A stretch of DNA of 43,539 nucleotides from contig CANQKA010000009.1 in assembly GCA_947624395.1 (NCBI GenBank), forward strand, positions 1 through 43,539. Reading direction: 5' to 3'. Each line of letters opens with the position of its first letter. Positions within the stretch are counted from its first letter, which is position 1. The notes below the pieces were generated by a model that did not search any database, had not been told where the DNA came from, and worked only from the letters and a program-made list of their open reading frames with translations. Positions 10,300 through 19,568 of the stretch are shown in pieces. This stretch comes from an uncultured Oscillospiraceae bacterium (GTDB lineage Bacteria > Bacillota > Clostridia > Oscillospirales > Oscillospiraceae). The position numbers were made by a program, and so were the translations under genes.

Positions 10300-10336
10300 A
10301 GGTCATACCTCCTCAAACCGCATGTCAATAATATTT

Positions 10337-10365
10337 ATTATACAGCCAATCGGCCGTTTTTGCAA
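10337..10365 (-). promoter_or_regulatory. Promoter of the NACHT gene
   Basis: On the minus strand TTGCAA (10365-10360) and a consensus TATAAT (10342-10337) are 17 bp apart and lie about 40 bases upstream of the start codon. Confidence 0.75.
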
Positions 10366-11645
10366 TACTTGTTTCGACCTTGTTCGCATTTTTGACGCAA
10401 AATTTTAAATAGGGCGTGATTTTCACATGGGCATCCTCTTCCTCAAGTGGATTTATGTGCCCTGACACTTACACCAGATACATGTTTATTACAACAAGGT
10501 GAGAAATTTGGAGAACCACATTCTTCTTCGCGGCGAAAGCGCAGAGTAAAGTCGGCGCAAGAACAACAAGCGTGAATTCAATAGATAGAGAAAGGTAACT
10601 AGAGAACGCAACTATAGCTTTATAAAACCCGTCCAGCATAAGATCTAACTGACAGTGCTCTATCACTGTTCCATTGCCACTGCACAGAACTGGCAGTTTG
10701 GATAGACACAAATGGTAAGTTGACCGAAGTGCTCCGGGAATTACTATCGCAGACCAAGTAGTTATGGCAGAAACTTAGGTCGGCATCATGAGTCGCCAAT
10801 GCTTAGGCGAATGCCTGTCTTACATGATAGCGGCTGCCGCTCGCGTACACTAGTCACCGTTTTTGGCATATGTGGTGTATTTTCAATATGCAGACCAGTT
10901 GTAATGCTCCAGCGGAAAGGATTTGTATAACGACGCCACAGACCACAGAATGAGAATTGAGATTATCCCGTACAAATCCGATCTTCTTAATACATATTTG
11001 CCAATGATTGTACACAATAGCCAAAGTACATTCTTGTGTGTTGTTGGTGAACTTTTACCCGTCGCTGACCTGTCGATAGCTCGTGTATTATGATGAAGCC
11101 AGCGATACCTTTGTGGCAGTATTCATAATTGATTTATGCATACTCTTTTTCGCACCGAACTATTTAAATACTTGTAATTCTGTTAATGTTATATGATACT
11201 TCTTTGACTTCATTTTTTTCAGCTCATAACTATTATATCTCATACATTAATGTTAATTTTAACGCAACGCTTTTTGACTCACCAGAATGACTTAGAATCC
11301 ATAAATGTCCTATAGTATGCTGAATTTCTAGTTCTCGCATTACGTGCTCTGTAGCAAAAAACGGGAAATCAGTTCTATTCTGAGTCCTCTTGGTAGGGCT
11401 ATGGGGTTGCCTGGCCAAGAGGACACGCTTGTTGCTAGAAGATACAGACTTGCAGTTCTACCTTTGATAGCGCCTAACCAAAAACGAATAATTGGTAATT
11501 GCCTTACGGAATTGGAACAGAATTCCGGCATCTGGCATGATGCAAACTAGCGCCGGGTGGCCTAGGCATCATTGCTGTTCATCAGAACAATGACGCATAT
11601 CAGTTGAATCAAAAATGCAATTCCTAGAATCCATAAGTTTTTTCG
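10366..11645. other. Gene-poor stretch upstream of the NACHT gene
   Basis: Nearly 1.3 kb with no gene I can support. Short frames exist (for example 11344-11550 plus and 10469-10711 minus), but none has a good ribosome site together with a recognisable product. The sequence resembles 4601-6093 in composition and is probably also decayed. Confidence 0.45.
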
Positions 11646-11960
11646 ATGTTGTCCATAAATAACGTAGGTGCAAGAAGAATCACTTATCCAAGTACAACTG
11701 GAGCAAGTTGTATAGATACGAAAATGGGTATTGTGATTGACCTTGCACCTGACGGCTACGTTGGTGAATGCTACCATATTGATACATGTGTTGAGAATAG
11801 CAGCGTATTCCCAATAGTTCACATCAAAGTAAAAGTTAAGGGAATAAGCGACGATGTAAATGACGGATTCGGTCTATTTACACGCAAGAGTCAGGATATT
11901 TCATTCTCAGGGACGTATCGCATAGTTAAAGATACAAATGGAAAACCCGCGCTTATATGA
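11646..11960 (+). CDS. Hypothetical protein, 104 residues
   Basis: An open frame of 104 codons whose composition looks like a real protein, with alternating beta-type segments such as GIVIDLAP and IVHIKVKVKG. I recognise no family. The ATG at 11646 has no convincing ribosome site, so this may be the surviving 3' part of a longer gene. A minus-strand frame (11562-11822) overlaps it and encodes a hydrophobic segment, but its residue use is less protein-like. The DUF6061 gene begins 31 bases downstream on the same strand. Confidence 0.35.
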   Translation: MLSINNVGARRITYPSTTGASCIDTKMGIVIDLAPDGYVGECYHIDTCVENSSVFPIVHIKVKVKGISDDVNDGFGLFTRKSQDISFSGTYRIVKDTNGKPALI

Positions 11961-11991
11961 TTTCCGTATAATTTGATTTTGGAGATTTCCC

Positions 11992-12240
11992 ATGAAAAAG
12001 CTGATTTCCTGTGAATTTAGCATGGACAGCGCATGTGTAGAACTGGTTTATGACAACGGCAGCATGATCCCCATCGACTGCACAGCCGTGGAGAACGAAG
12101 TGGCAGATAACCTGTATCAGCGGTCGGAGTTGGATTATCTGATCTACAATGACCCTCTGGCGTATGCCGAATTGATCCTGAACGTTGATCCGCAGGTCTA
12201 TTTGAAGGCGGTCACGGAATACGAAACGGTGGAAGACTGA
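11992..12240 (+). CDS. DUF6061 family protein, copy 1
   Basis: An 82-residue acidic protein of the DUF6061 type. Diagnostic stretches are CVELVYDNGS, the invariant-looking ENEVADNLYQRSELD block and LIYNDPLAYAE. Function is unknown; no catalytic motif is visible. A GGAG site lies about nine bases upstream of the ATG, and a TATAAT occurs at 11967-11972. A second copy lies on the opposite strand at 26667-26912 and shares the same central block. Here it precedes remnants of a helicase and an OLD-type ATPase, and the other copy adjoins abortive-infection remnants, so an association with defence or mobile DNA is plausible but inferred. Confidence 0.8.
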   Translation: MKKLISCEFSMDSACVELVYDNGSMIPIDCTAVENEVADNLYQRSELDYLIYNDPLAYAELILNVDPQVYLKAVTEYETVED

Positions 12241-12320
12241 CATCTTGCACTTGAGTGAATAATTGGGGCAGCGTTCCATACGTCGCCCCGATGATTTTGG
12301 TTGAATATTGAATTCCGTAT

Positions 12321-12349
12321 TTGCTAGATGCATTATCTTGTGGTAAAAT
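12321..12349 (+). promoter_or_regulatory. Candidate promoter for the helicase remnant
   Basis: TTGCTA (12321-12326) and TAAAAT (12344-12349) are 17 bp apart, about 48 bases before the ATG at 12397. A GC-rich stem (about 12264-12288) just upstream could end the DUF6061 transcript. Confidence 0.45.
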
Positions 12350-12396
12350 AAGATAAAATTGGATAGGTATACGACAGGCACATGTTGGAGGCACAT

Positions 12397-12807
12397 ATGT
12401 TTTACAGGATGATCGAGAAAAAACGGGATCAGTGGTACGCACCTTCCGACTGCACGATACAACCGCTGATCGCCTATATGGACAAGCGTAGCTAGGTGTA
12501 TGATGCGCAGGTTGAGGCTATCAAGACCTATCTCTATCTGAAGATTGCTTGCCAAAGAGTGCTGGTTTCGGACCCGTTCCCTGTTGGGATTTTCAACATT
12601 CTCAATTAAGATACGCTGCAGCTCGCGGGCGATGTAAAGGAGTATCTGCCCCGTGACCTAGCTATTGCGGCTCTGCTGGAATGTGCCCAGCTGAAAAATG
12701 ATGAAGACGAACAGGTTTTGACCAAATTGGAAAAGCCGCTCGAGATCTCACCGCAGAGAGATTTACTGCCAAAGGATTTTCCGAAACTTTTTTACGGTGC
12801 AATGTGA
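12397..12807 (+). pseudogene. Remnant of a DEAD/DEAH-box helicase N-terminus
   Basis: The frame starts with an ATG preceded by GGAGG and reads MFYRMIEKKRDQWYA, then QVEAIKTYLYLKIACQ. This resembles the N-terminus of DEAD/DEAH helicases carried by mobile elements of gut Firmicutes. In-frame stops interrupt it after residue 32 (TAG) and again about 38 codons later (TAA), and it ends at 12807 before any helicase motif (no Walker A or DEAD box). It is therefore both nonsense-mutated and truncated. The family call rests on resemblance of the N-terminal region from memory and should be treated as probable. Confidence 0.6.
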
Positions 12808-12869
12808 ACTATCAGCTAATTTCATGTTTTCTCTGGATTAATAGCTAACTATTGCTTTGGGGTGTAATA

Positions 12870-12959
12870 ATGGCAACAACTATTAAAAAGATCCGGTTAA
12901 TAAATTATAAGCGCTTTATCGACTATACTATTGAGCCAAATGACAGAATCAACATTTAA
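12870..12959 (+). pseudogene. Truncated N-terminus of an OLD/RecF-like AAA ATPase
   Basis: Thirty codons starting at an ATG read MATTIKKIRLINYKRF followed by an acidic segment and DRINI. This is the first beta-strand unit of ABC-type ATPases of the OLD family of ATP-dependent nucleases, in which a Walker A glycine loop normally follows within a few residues. Instead the frame stops at 12957-12959 and the sequence switches to a DUF2971 gene. It is a fusion scar left by deletion. The start lies just after a GGGGTG sequence. Confidence 0.6.
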
Positions 12960-13787
12960 TGATCCCCATGATAGTCTACTCTTTTTTGATCGGACGAAGA
13001 TCCTTCGTTCAATTGAAGAAACTTTTTCGTCTGGAAAAGTCTATTCTATACTCGAGGCCATACAACGAGGACAATCTCATAATACGGAGTTTCAAAGAGT
13101 TGTAACTGAACAGTTTCCATCTTTTGATGCCAAACAACTCACCAATATAGTATGGGAATCTGTACCAGGATTTATGTCCTTTTTGGAGCAGTGCTTTTTA
13201 TTTGCAAAAGAAGACATAAGAAAAATACAAAAATGGTATGCCGATCTGAAAGCATTAAATCACCGCTAATGTGGGCTCACTATGCTAACAATCACAAAGG
13301 TTTTGCATTAGGTTATAACTTTCGAAATAACAGAATCTCGAAATGCTCTAACTATCCAAAGCGTGATTGCCCAAACATTAGAAACAGCATGATTTATCCT
13401 ATAATATACTCAGACAAGCGGTATGATGCTACGGGGTATGGGCAATGGATTGTTCTGCGCAGGTTATATCATGAGACCGGTATGCTTATAGAAAAGCCTT
13501 ATGATGACAACTTGTTCACCTTAAAAGCAGCTTTGCATAAGTCCGTCGATTGATCTTATGAAAATGAGTGGAGGGTTATTTGTACAACACCTAATGATGC
13601 CATAGAACATCAAGACCGATACCAAATCGAAAAGCATCCTATTGCAATATATTTTGGGTATCAGATTTCAGATTACGATAAAGAAGTTTTGACAAAAATT
13701 GCGGAAAAAACGAGGATGGAAAAGTATCAGATGATTGTTAAAAACTGTTCTGAAAAGTATGAATTAGACTTTGAGCCTATACAGTAA
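12940..13787 (+). pseudogene. Broken DUF2971 family gene
   Basis: Three pieces together give a DUF2971-type protein. Frame one (12940-13269) reads TFNDPHDSLLFFD, typical near the N-terminus. A frame change near 13245-13265 leads into SPLMWAHYANNHKGFALGY, the core of the family, with IYPIIYSD later. At 13551-13553 a TGA interrupts KSVD-SYENEWRV, where family members usually have Trp, so TGG to TGA is likely. The frame resumes to a stop at 13785. DUF2971 proteins are frequent in defence islands and their biochemical role is not settled. The true 5' end is missing because the gene is joined to the ATPase fragment. Confidence 0.75.
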
Positions 13788-13866
13788 GAACATAATGGGC
13801 AGATGATTTCAGTCGTTTACAATAAACGATTTTGGCCAGACTAAAATGCAAGTATCAAGACAGCAC

Positions 13867-13982
13867 ATGTAATGGTTTGGAAACCTGTTTTACAAGAAAT
13901 CGGGAAATCGTATTAGGACGGTCAGATCGGCGATCTGAATCCCTTGGTGCGCAAGGGGTCCAGAGTGCCTAAACCATTACAT
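13867..13982. repeat. 116-bp segment bounded by 14-bp inverted repeats
   Basis: The sequence at 13867-13880 is repeated in inverse orientation at 13968-13982 with one base difference. Inside are smaller palindromes: GGTTT with AAACC (about 13874-13885), CAGATC with GATCTG (13923-13937) and CCCTT with AAGGG (13941-13957). There is no coding capacity. It may be a miniature mobile element or a structured non-coding segment. Confidence 0.5.
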
Positions 13983-14032
13983 ACCGCCCTCAGTTTTATG
14001 GCGGGGTGAAACAAGAAACAGGTACCATAAGC

Positions 14033-14140
14033 GGAGCGACAGCAGAAATAGCTGTCGCTCCTCTTGCAGACAGGGAGAGCAGAAGCGGGCGGAGCTGTCA
14101 ATGGCGGCTCAGAGAGCCCTTCATCTTGACCATTGACAGC
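14033..14140. repeat. Nested inverted repeats downstream of the kinase gene
   Basis: A perfect 11-bp stem (14033-14043 with 14051-14061, loop AGAAATA) is followed by an 11-bp inverted pair (14094-14104 with 14130-14140). That pair encloses a further GGCTC/GAGCC hairpin (14106-14118). No strong T run follows. It lies in a 550-base gap without genes (13788-14334). Possible roles are a transfer-origin remnant or a terminator region. Confidence 0.5.
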
Positions 14141-14334
14141 AACGGCGGTTTCTGCTAGGGATGCTTGTACTGGAAACGTGGCCGGGGCGGTATTTCTGGC
14201 TCATCATTTATCACAATCTTCATCTGTATGATGCTGACGTTGTGTTCCCGCTTACATTTTGGACAAAAATGGGGAAAGTTCAACAGCACTGTATCCTTTT
14301 ATGTATTTTTCTAAGACTATGTCACAACAGAACC

Positions 14335-15546
14335 TTACGCCATTTTTACAACGAGCGTTATATAGAAGCATTTATCACGAATATCAGCATATACCTCTCC
14401 ATTCATGAGCCCCATCAGCCTTTTGCATATGAATAGTCCAAGCCCATTGCCCTGCACCTTGTCCGCATTATTCCCGCGATGAAAGCTTTCGAATATCTGC
14501 GGCAGTTCTTTTGCTTCGAGAGCACAGCCTGTATTTGATACCGTGATAAGCTCACAACCGTCTATTTCATCAAAGCTGATCTCAATTCGTCTGCTGTCAC
14601 CGTATTTGATCGCATTTTCGATCAGGTTTTGCAGGCACTCTGCAAGGCGGTCGGGGTCACAGGAAAGAATACAGTCATCATATTTCTGAATCGCAAACTC
14701 CGTTCCCGACATGGCAAGCTGGGGAGCATATCTCGCCTCTATTCTTGTGATGATAACGCTTAAAAAAGCCTCTCCCTGTGTGACCTCAAAGCTCATAAAG
14801 TCCTCGCTTGCCGCCTTTGTGATCTCGCTGACAAAACGCTCTATCTCATCTGCACGGGTATTAATGCTCTCAGCGGCAGCACGTCGTTTTCCCTCGTCCT
14901 TGTATAATCCCTTGGCAAGCGCCCTTGCATTGAGCTTGATCGCCGACAAAGGAGTTTTGATGTCGTGGGAAAGGGAGAGCAGCAAGAGTTTTTTGTCCCT
15001 CTGCATCGTGATTTCTTTTTTGCGGCTGTCCTCGATACTCTCACGCAAAAGGTTCACGCCCCATGTGAATTTACCGAAGAAACGGCTTTTTTCTTCCGGT
15101 ATCGGAACAGCAAGATTGCCCCTTGCAAGCTCCTGTGGAACATTGCTCAACCTGCCGAACGGCACGATGATATGCCCCCGGATATAATACAAAAGACCAA
15201 TCATCAGTAGGAACAGCGCACCAAATACACAGTTTATTGCCGCAATGCTGTGCTGTCCGTTTCCGACAATATACTCCACGCGATACAGCATACCGCTGGC
15301 TTCTATGATAAGATAATGCTCATCTGAACGGTAGAGACCATCACCCGTGAACACGCCTGTAATGTGGGGATATTATTCAAGGTCGTAATTGCCTGTTTCC
15401 GCTATTTCATCTGCAAGCCGCTTAGCGTCCACACGATAAATGCCTTCATTTCTGTCTTTCACTCTCACAAGAAACAGATTCAATCCCGCCGTCAGCAAAA
15501 GAAATACAGTTATCACTACAATACACAGTTTTCTGAAAGTCTTCAT
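14335..15546 (-). pseudogene. Sensor histidine kinase with in-frame stop
   Basis: The natural start is the ATG at 15546, which overlaps the response-regulator stop by four bases. The product begins MKTFRKLCIVVITVFLLLTAG, a first membrane segment, but a TAA at 15375-15373 stops it after 57 residues. The same frame continues YPHITGVFTG with a second membrane segment, a HAMP region, the H-box SLSHDIKTP, the N-box NLIENAIKYG and the GNGLGLFICK ATP lid. CAA to TAA is the likely change. A GTG at 15354 could start a shortened protein lacking the first membrane segment. As part of a Bce-like system it would sense peptide antibiotics together with the permease and phosphorylate the neighbouring regulator. 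Confidence 0.85.
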
Positions 15547-16205
15547 ACAAACTTATACCCCACGCCCCAGACAGTAAGCAAACGCTTTGCATTCTTAGGA
15601 TCATCACCGAGCTTCTGGTGAAGGCGGTTGATATGTACATGGAGCGTTTGCAGCTCCGAATCGCTGTCGCTGCCCCAGACAGTGCCAAACAGGTACTCTT
15701 TTTTCAGAGCTTTGCCCTGATTCTCGATCAGAAGCGCCAACAGGTCAAATTCCTTTGCCGGCAGTTCTACGGGTTTTCCGTCGATGACCGCCATTTTATC
15801 TGCAAGATTGAGTGTCACACCGTCCGCCGACAGTGTATCACGCTGATACCGCCGTTTGAATATCCCCTTGATCTTAGCGATAAGAATATCAATGTCATAG
15901 GGCTTTTCAATATAATCATCAGCACCGAGGTCAAAGCCGTTCAGCTTGTCCTCCTTACCCGTCCTTGAACTTACAATCAGTATAGGAGTATCCGCTTTTT
16001 CCCGTAGCTTGGAGCAGACAGCAAAGCCATTCACATCGGGAAGATTGATGTCAAGCACCACAAGCCTTGCGCCATATCGCTCAAAAAGCTGTATGGCACG
16101 CTCTCCGCCAGCCACGCTTGACACAGTATAGCCCTCGTCATGTAGGAAGTCCTTCAGCAAGTCGGCCAGTTCCTTGTCGTCTTCTACTATCAGGATATCG
16201 GTCAT
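15543..16205 (-). CDS. OmpR-family response regulator
   Basis: A 220-residue two-domain regulator. The receiver domain has the acidic pair Asp9/Asp10, the phospho-acceptor Asp52 in VLDINLPDVNG and Lys101 in IEKPYD. The C-terminal winged helix ends in the usual TVWGVGYKFV. The start has a near-perfect GGAGGTGATC site. The stop overlaps the kinase start (ATGA), so the two are translationally coupled. In Bce/Psd-like loci the regulator activates the adjoining ABC transporter, here located upstream in the same operon. The regulator itself is intact although its kinase is interrupted. Confidence 0.93.
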   Translation of the reverse strand: MTDILIVEDDKELADLLKDFLHDEGYTVSSVAGGERAIQLFERYGARLVVLDINLPDVNGFAVCSKLREKADTPILIVSSRTGKEDKLNGFDLGADDYIEKPYDIDILIAKIKGIFKRRYQRDTLSADGVTLNLADKMAVIDGKPVELPAKEFDLLALLIENQGKALKKEYLFGTVWGSDSDSELQTLHVHINRLHQKLGDDPKNAKRLLTVWGVGYKFV

Positions 16206-16256
16206 AAGATCACCTCCTACAAATCTTGTACCATATCAGCTAAGATTCTGCAAGTA

Positions 16257-17026
16257 TCACCAGCCCTGTTCCATAAGCCAGTTGTTCAGTTCTCTTTCAC
16301 GGTCACGAAGCTCCCTATCACCGCCGTCAAAATGTCCCATTTCTTTTTCCCCGACGATGCCACCGTCCACAATGTAAAGCACCCTGCTGCACTTGGCAGC
16401 AACCTTTGCGTCGTGGGTCACGCACATGATCGTTGTACCATCACGATTTAAGGAGAGCAACTCGTTCATGACCTCATCAGAGCTTGCACGGTTGAGAGCG
16501 CCTGTCGGCTCATCGGCAAAGATCATCTTGGGATCGTTTATCATACTGCGGCAGATACAAGCCCTCTGAAGCTGTCCGCCCGACACCTCGTTGATATCGT
16601 TGCCACACACATCGTCAATGCCCAGCCTGTGCATGAGCGCTCTGCCGCGCTCCTCGATCTGCCTGCGGCTCTCTTTATTTTTTTCGACTTTATCGCAGGA
16701 AAAATGATATTATCAAGTATTGAAAGATTTTTCATCATGTACATCTGCTGAAAAATAAAGCCCATTTCGTCAAGCCCGAGCCTTGCAAGCTCCTTGTCAC
16801 CAAGTTTTGCCATTTCCCTGCTGTTAAAGAACACCTCGCCTGCGGATACTTTGTCCATTCCCGAAATGCAGTAGAGCAGTGTGCTTTTGCCTGAGCCGGA
16901 GGGTCCCATGACCGCCACCATTTCACCCTCGCTGATCGTCAGATCGATGTTTTTCAACACATTGTTCTGATGTTTGTTCACGATATATGTTTTGCAAAGT
17001 CCCTTTGTCTGTAAAACCGTATTCAT
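16257..17026 (-). pseudogene. ABC transporter ATP-binding protein, frameshifted
   Basis: The first frame (17026 to about 16680) encodes the N-terminal half with Walker A GPSGSGKST (residues 41-49) and the Q-loop FIFQQMYMMKN. The second frame (to 16257) supplies the signature VSGGQLQRA, Walker B MIFADEPTG and the switch His in VTHD. The break falls in a run of seven A on the minus strand (16678-16684); one more A would restore a single protein of about 255 residues. The start has GGAGG about 9 bases upstream. It would power the upstream FtsX-type permease. The lesion could be real decay, a sequencing error in the homopolymer, or rescued in part by slippage. Confidence 0.85.
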
Positions 17027-17039
17027 TATGTTGTCCTCC

Positions 17040-19397
17040 TTATTCTATGCTTGCTGTATCGGAAGCCTTGATCGCTTTTGTGTAAAGCGCTGTCAGGAAC
17101 GAGCCCACGACTGTCACGCCGATGAGAATTGCCGGGCAGATTACAAATATTTCCAGCGGGTCAAAATCACATTTCAAACCTGATACATCGCCGACCATAT
17201 TACCTACCCAATTCATCATTACATTGCTGATCGGCATAAGCACCGCGGTCGAAACGATGCAGGCAATGACCGATACGATCACAAATCTGAGCAAATGCTG
17301 CAAGATGATACTGCTGTTCCCGATGCCCACCGCCTTCATAAGTGCAATCTCGCTCTTTTCCTTAGAGATGAAGGAACGCTCCATAAGTATGACGATCAAT
17401 GCCGTTACAATCACAGTAATCACCATCATCTGTTTAATCGCATTCAGCGTATCGGACATTCCCGTAAAATTATTGATGTAATCCGGGGTCGAATACACCT
17501 TGTCCGTTTCGAGCAGGATTCTTAGCTTTTCAATGTTTCGGTTTATCTGCTCCTTGTCGGGACTGCCGTCAAAGTGTATCTGCACGCCCATCACATTACT
17601 TGCCGCCTGATGTCCGAGGCCAAAATCTTTATATAGAAAAGCGGAGTTAGCGGCGTTGACGAACGAAGAAAATGTTCCCGTGATCAAAAACTCATACTCT
17701 TTCTCATTTATGACTGCCGTTACCCTGTCGCCAATCTCTGCGTTCAGATTATCGAGAGTGCCTGCCGTTACGGCGATCTCGTCCGTCTTCTGTGGCGCGC
17801 TGCCTTCGTCTACATAGAACGTGTCATTTGTTTCCCCTTTCATGACGCGGAAATTAACCGTTTCCGTTTTGTCTTCGTGCGATGTTTCAAACTGCGCACT
17901 TATCGTCATTGTGCATTTGCCGGGCATTCCGTTATCGGCAAGAAGCTTTTCGATATCTGCGGTGATCTGCTGATACGTACTCTGATCTACAATGACCTCT
18001 CCAAATATTTCGCTGTCCATGATATGCGCTTCACTTGAGGGTACATCGAAGAAACGCAGTATCTTTTCACTTTTGAGTGTCAATGCAAAATTTGACATGA
18101 TCGTCATCAGCAGTATACAGAGCGTGAACACAACTACTATGATGGAGAACTGCTTCGGTGAACTGATCACGTCATTGACCGAGAGAAACGCGGCCTGTGG
18201 CAGCTTTGACCGTCCTAAGCGCAAAAGGCTCTTTCTTCGAAAGCGCTCGCCCGTCTGACCGTTTCTTACTGCGTCGATGGGCGAGAGTTTATTGACTCTG
18301 CGTGTGCAGCCGCAGCAGAACAGCAGGATAATGATAACGACTGCCGCAGCGCTTAAAAGTCCCATAAGAGTACTGTTTCCGCTGCCAAAAACGATATTTT
18401 TCGATACCGTTTCCATCATCATATCCCCGAGAGGGACAGAACAAAAATATCCTATCAGTGCACCGATTACAGTAATGGCAAGATACTTGACGATATATAG
18501 GCTTCTTATACTGCCGCCCCCGATACCCACCGCCTTCATTACACCAATCTCGCGAAATTCCTCGCTGATCGTAAATCCAATCGTGAAACGCAGCACAACA
18601 AAGGCTGTAAACATCAGCACGATGCTGATCATCATTAAAATATACGCAGAAAGCATATCATATAGATAAATACTCTTATTTTCTTCCCGTGTGTAAACAT
18701 ATACACCGCTATAGTCCTTTGCAAGTTCCCTTATTTCATCCACATCCGATGTAGTTATATAAAACTGCCTGCAATTCATGATATGAGTGGCTTCGTCCTT
18801 GTCAAGATAATCATAGTCGGCAGAGTTTATGATAAGATATGGGGCGGCCGTGTTTCCCGGACCAAACAGCGCGCCTTTGAACCGCCCCATAAACTTAAGC
18901 GCAAGATGACTGTTGCCGACAGTAAGTTCCACTTCATCGCCCTCTTTTATATCAATGTCCTGTAAAAAAGGAGCATTGGCATAAAAACAGCCCTTGTCTA
19001 CGCTTTCGATGATGTTATTGTTCTCATCAAAATAGTTGATAGCCATTTCACGATCGGAAATCAAACAGGCGGCATTCGTGAAATTATCAAGTTCCTTTCC
19101 GTTATACTTAAAATACTTTGAGCTGACTACACACAGCCAATGCTCGGTCCTGATCTCCTTCACGGAAGTAAGCTCCCCAAGCTTTTCCTCCAGATCGTTT
19201 TCCCCGCTGAACATCATCAGCACGGTGACATCGGGAACATCCGCCGCATCAAAATAATACTCAATACCGCCGGTCACAGCTATGATGTTGTTCACCGCAG
19301 CCGCTGCAAACATGGAACACAAAATGACAAACAGCAGCAAAATGATGTTCATGGTCTTTTTGCGTTTCAGGTCTTTTTTCAATATCCTCCAGAACAT
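17040..19397 (-). CDS. FtsX-type ABC transporter permease (Bce/MacB-like)
   Basis: A 785-residue membrane protein, first gene of its operon. It has an N-terminal membrane segment (about 16-37), a long external domain, and a cluster of membrane segments around 250-370 containing the FtsX hallmark EFREIGVMKAVGIG. A second external domain and a second FtsX unit with SEIALMKAVGIGNSS near 690 follow. A duplicated FtsX architecture with a two-component pair downstream resembles antimicrobial-peptide detoxification modules (BceAB-RS), although BceB proteins are usually about 650 residues with one large loop. The start has TGAGGT nine bases upstream. The gene is uninterrupted, but its ATPase is frameshifted, so transport is probably lost unless the lesion is an error. 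Confidence 0.88.
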   Translation of the reverse strand: MFWRILKKDLKRKKTMNIILLLFVILCSMFAAAAVNNIIAVTGGIEYYFDAADVPDVTVLMMFSGENDLEEKLGELTSVKEIRTEHWLCVVSSKYFKYNGKELDNFTNAACLISDREMAINYFDENNNIIESVDKGCFYANAPFLQDIDIKEGDEVELTVGNSHLALKFMGRFKGALFGPGNTAAPYLIINSADYDYLDKDEATHIMNCRQFYITTSDVDEIRELAKDYSGVYVYTREENKSIYLYDMLSAYILMMISIVLMFTAFVVLRFTIGFTISEEFREIGVMKAVGIGGGSIRSLYIVKYLAITVIGALIGYFCSVPLGDMMMETVSKNIVFGSGNSTLMGLLSAAAVVIIILLFCCGCTRRVNKLSPIDAVRNGQTGERFRRKSLLRLGRSKLPQAAFLSVNDVISSPKQFSIIVVVFTLCILLMTIMSNFALTLKSEKILRFFDVPSSEAHIMDSEIFGEVIVDQSTYQQITADIEKLLADNGMPGKCTMTISAQFETSHEDKTETVNFRVMKGETNDTFYVDEGSAPQKTDEIAVTAGTLDNLNAEIGDRVTAVINEKEYEFLITGTFSSFVNAANSAFLYKDFGLGHQAASNVMGVQIHFDGSPDKEQINRNIEKLRILLETDKVYSTPDYINNFTGMSDTLNAIKQMMVITVIVTALIVILMERSFISKEKSEIALMKAVGIGNSSIILQHLLRFVIVSVIACIVSTAVLMPISNVMMNWVGNMVGDVSGLKCDFDPLEIFVICPAILIGVTVVGSFLTALYTKAIKASDTASIE

Positions 19398-19458
19398 AGT
19401 GTATACCTCATTTTTCTCGTTTTATCTTCTTTATGTTTTGAATCATAGCATAGAAAAT

Positions 19459-19475
19459 CTTAACAAGTCTTTAAC
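19459..19475 (-). promoter_or_regulatory. Candidate response-regulator binding repeats upstream of permease
   Basis: On the minus strand GTTAAA and GTTAAG start 11 bases apart, about 65-80 bases upstream of the permease start. Direct repeats with roughly one helical turn of spacing are the usual binding layout of OmpR-type regulators, and such a regulator is encoded in this operon. TATGCT/TATGAT sequences between the repeats and the gene could be the -10. Confidence 0.4.
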
Positions 19476-19568
19476 TTTTGACAGAATACCTACATACAGC
19501 CGACAACGAATCATCTCATAAAAAGGAATATGAGCCAGTTAATAGCGTTTCATAAGTGGCAAGCAATG

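Noticed and set aside
11562-11822. Minus-strand frame with a hydrophobic C-terminal end
   Set aside because: It lacks a ribosome site and overlaps a plus-strand frame with more natural composition; the evidence for a membrane protein is weak.
16678-16684. Programmed frameshift in the ABC ATPase
   Set aside because: A run of seven A can slip, but no stimulatory structure or site arrangement is evident and related ATPases are not known to be made this way; decay or sequencing error is simpler.
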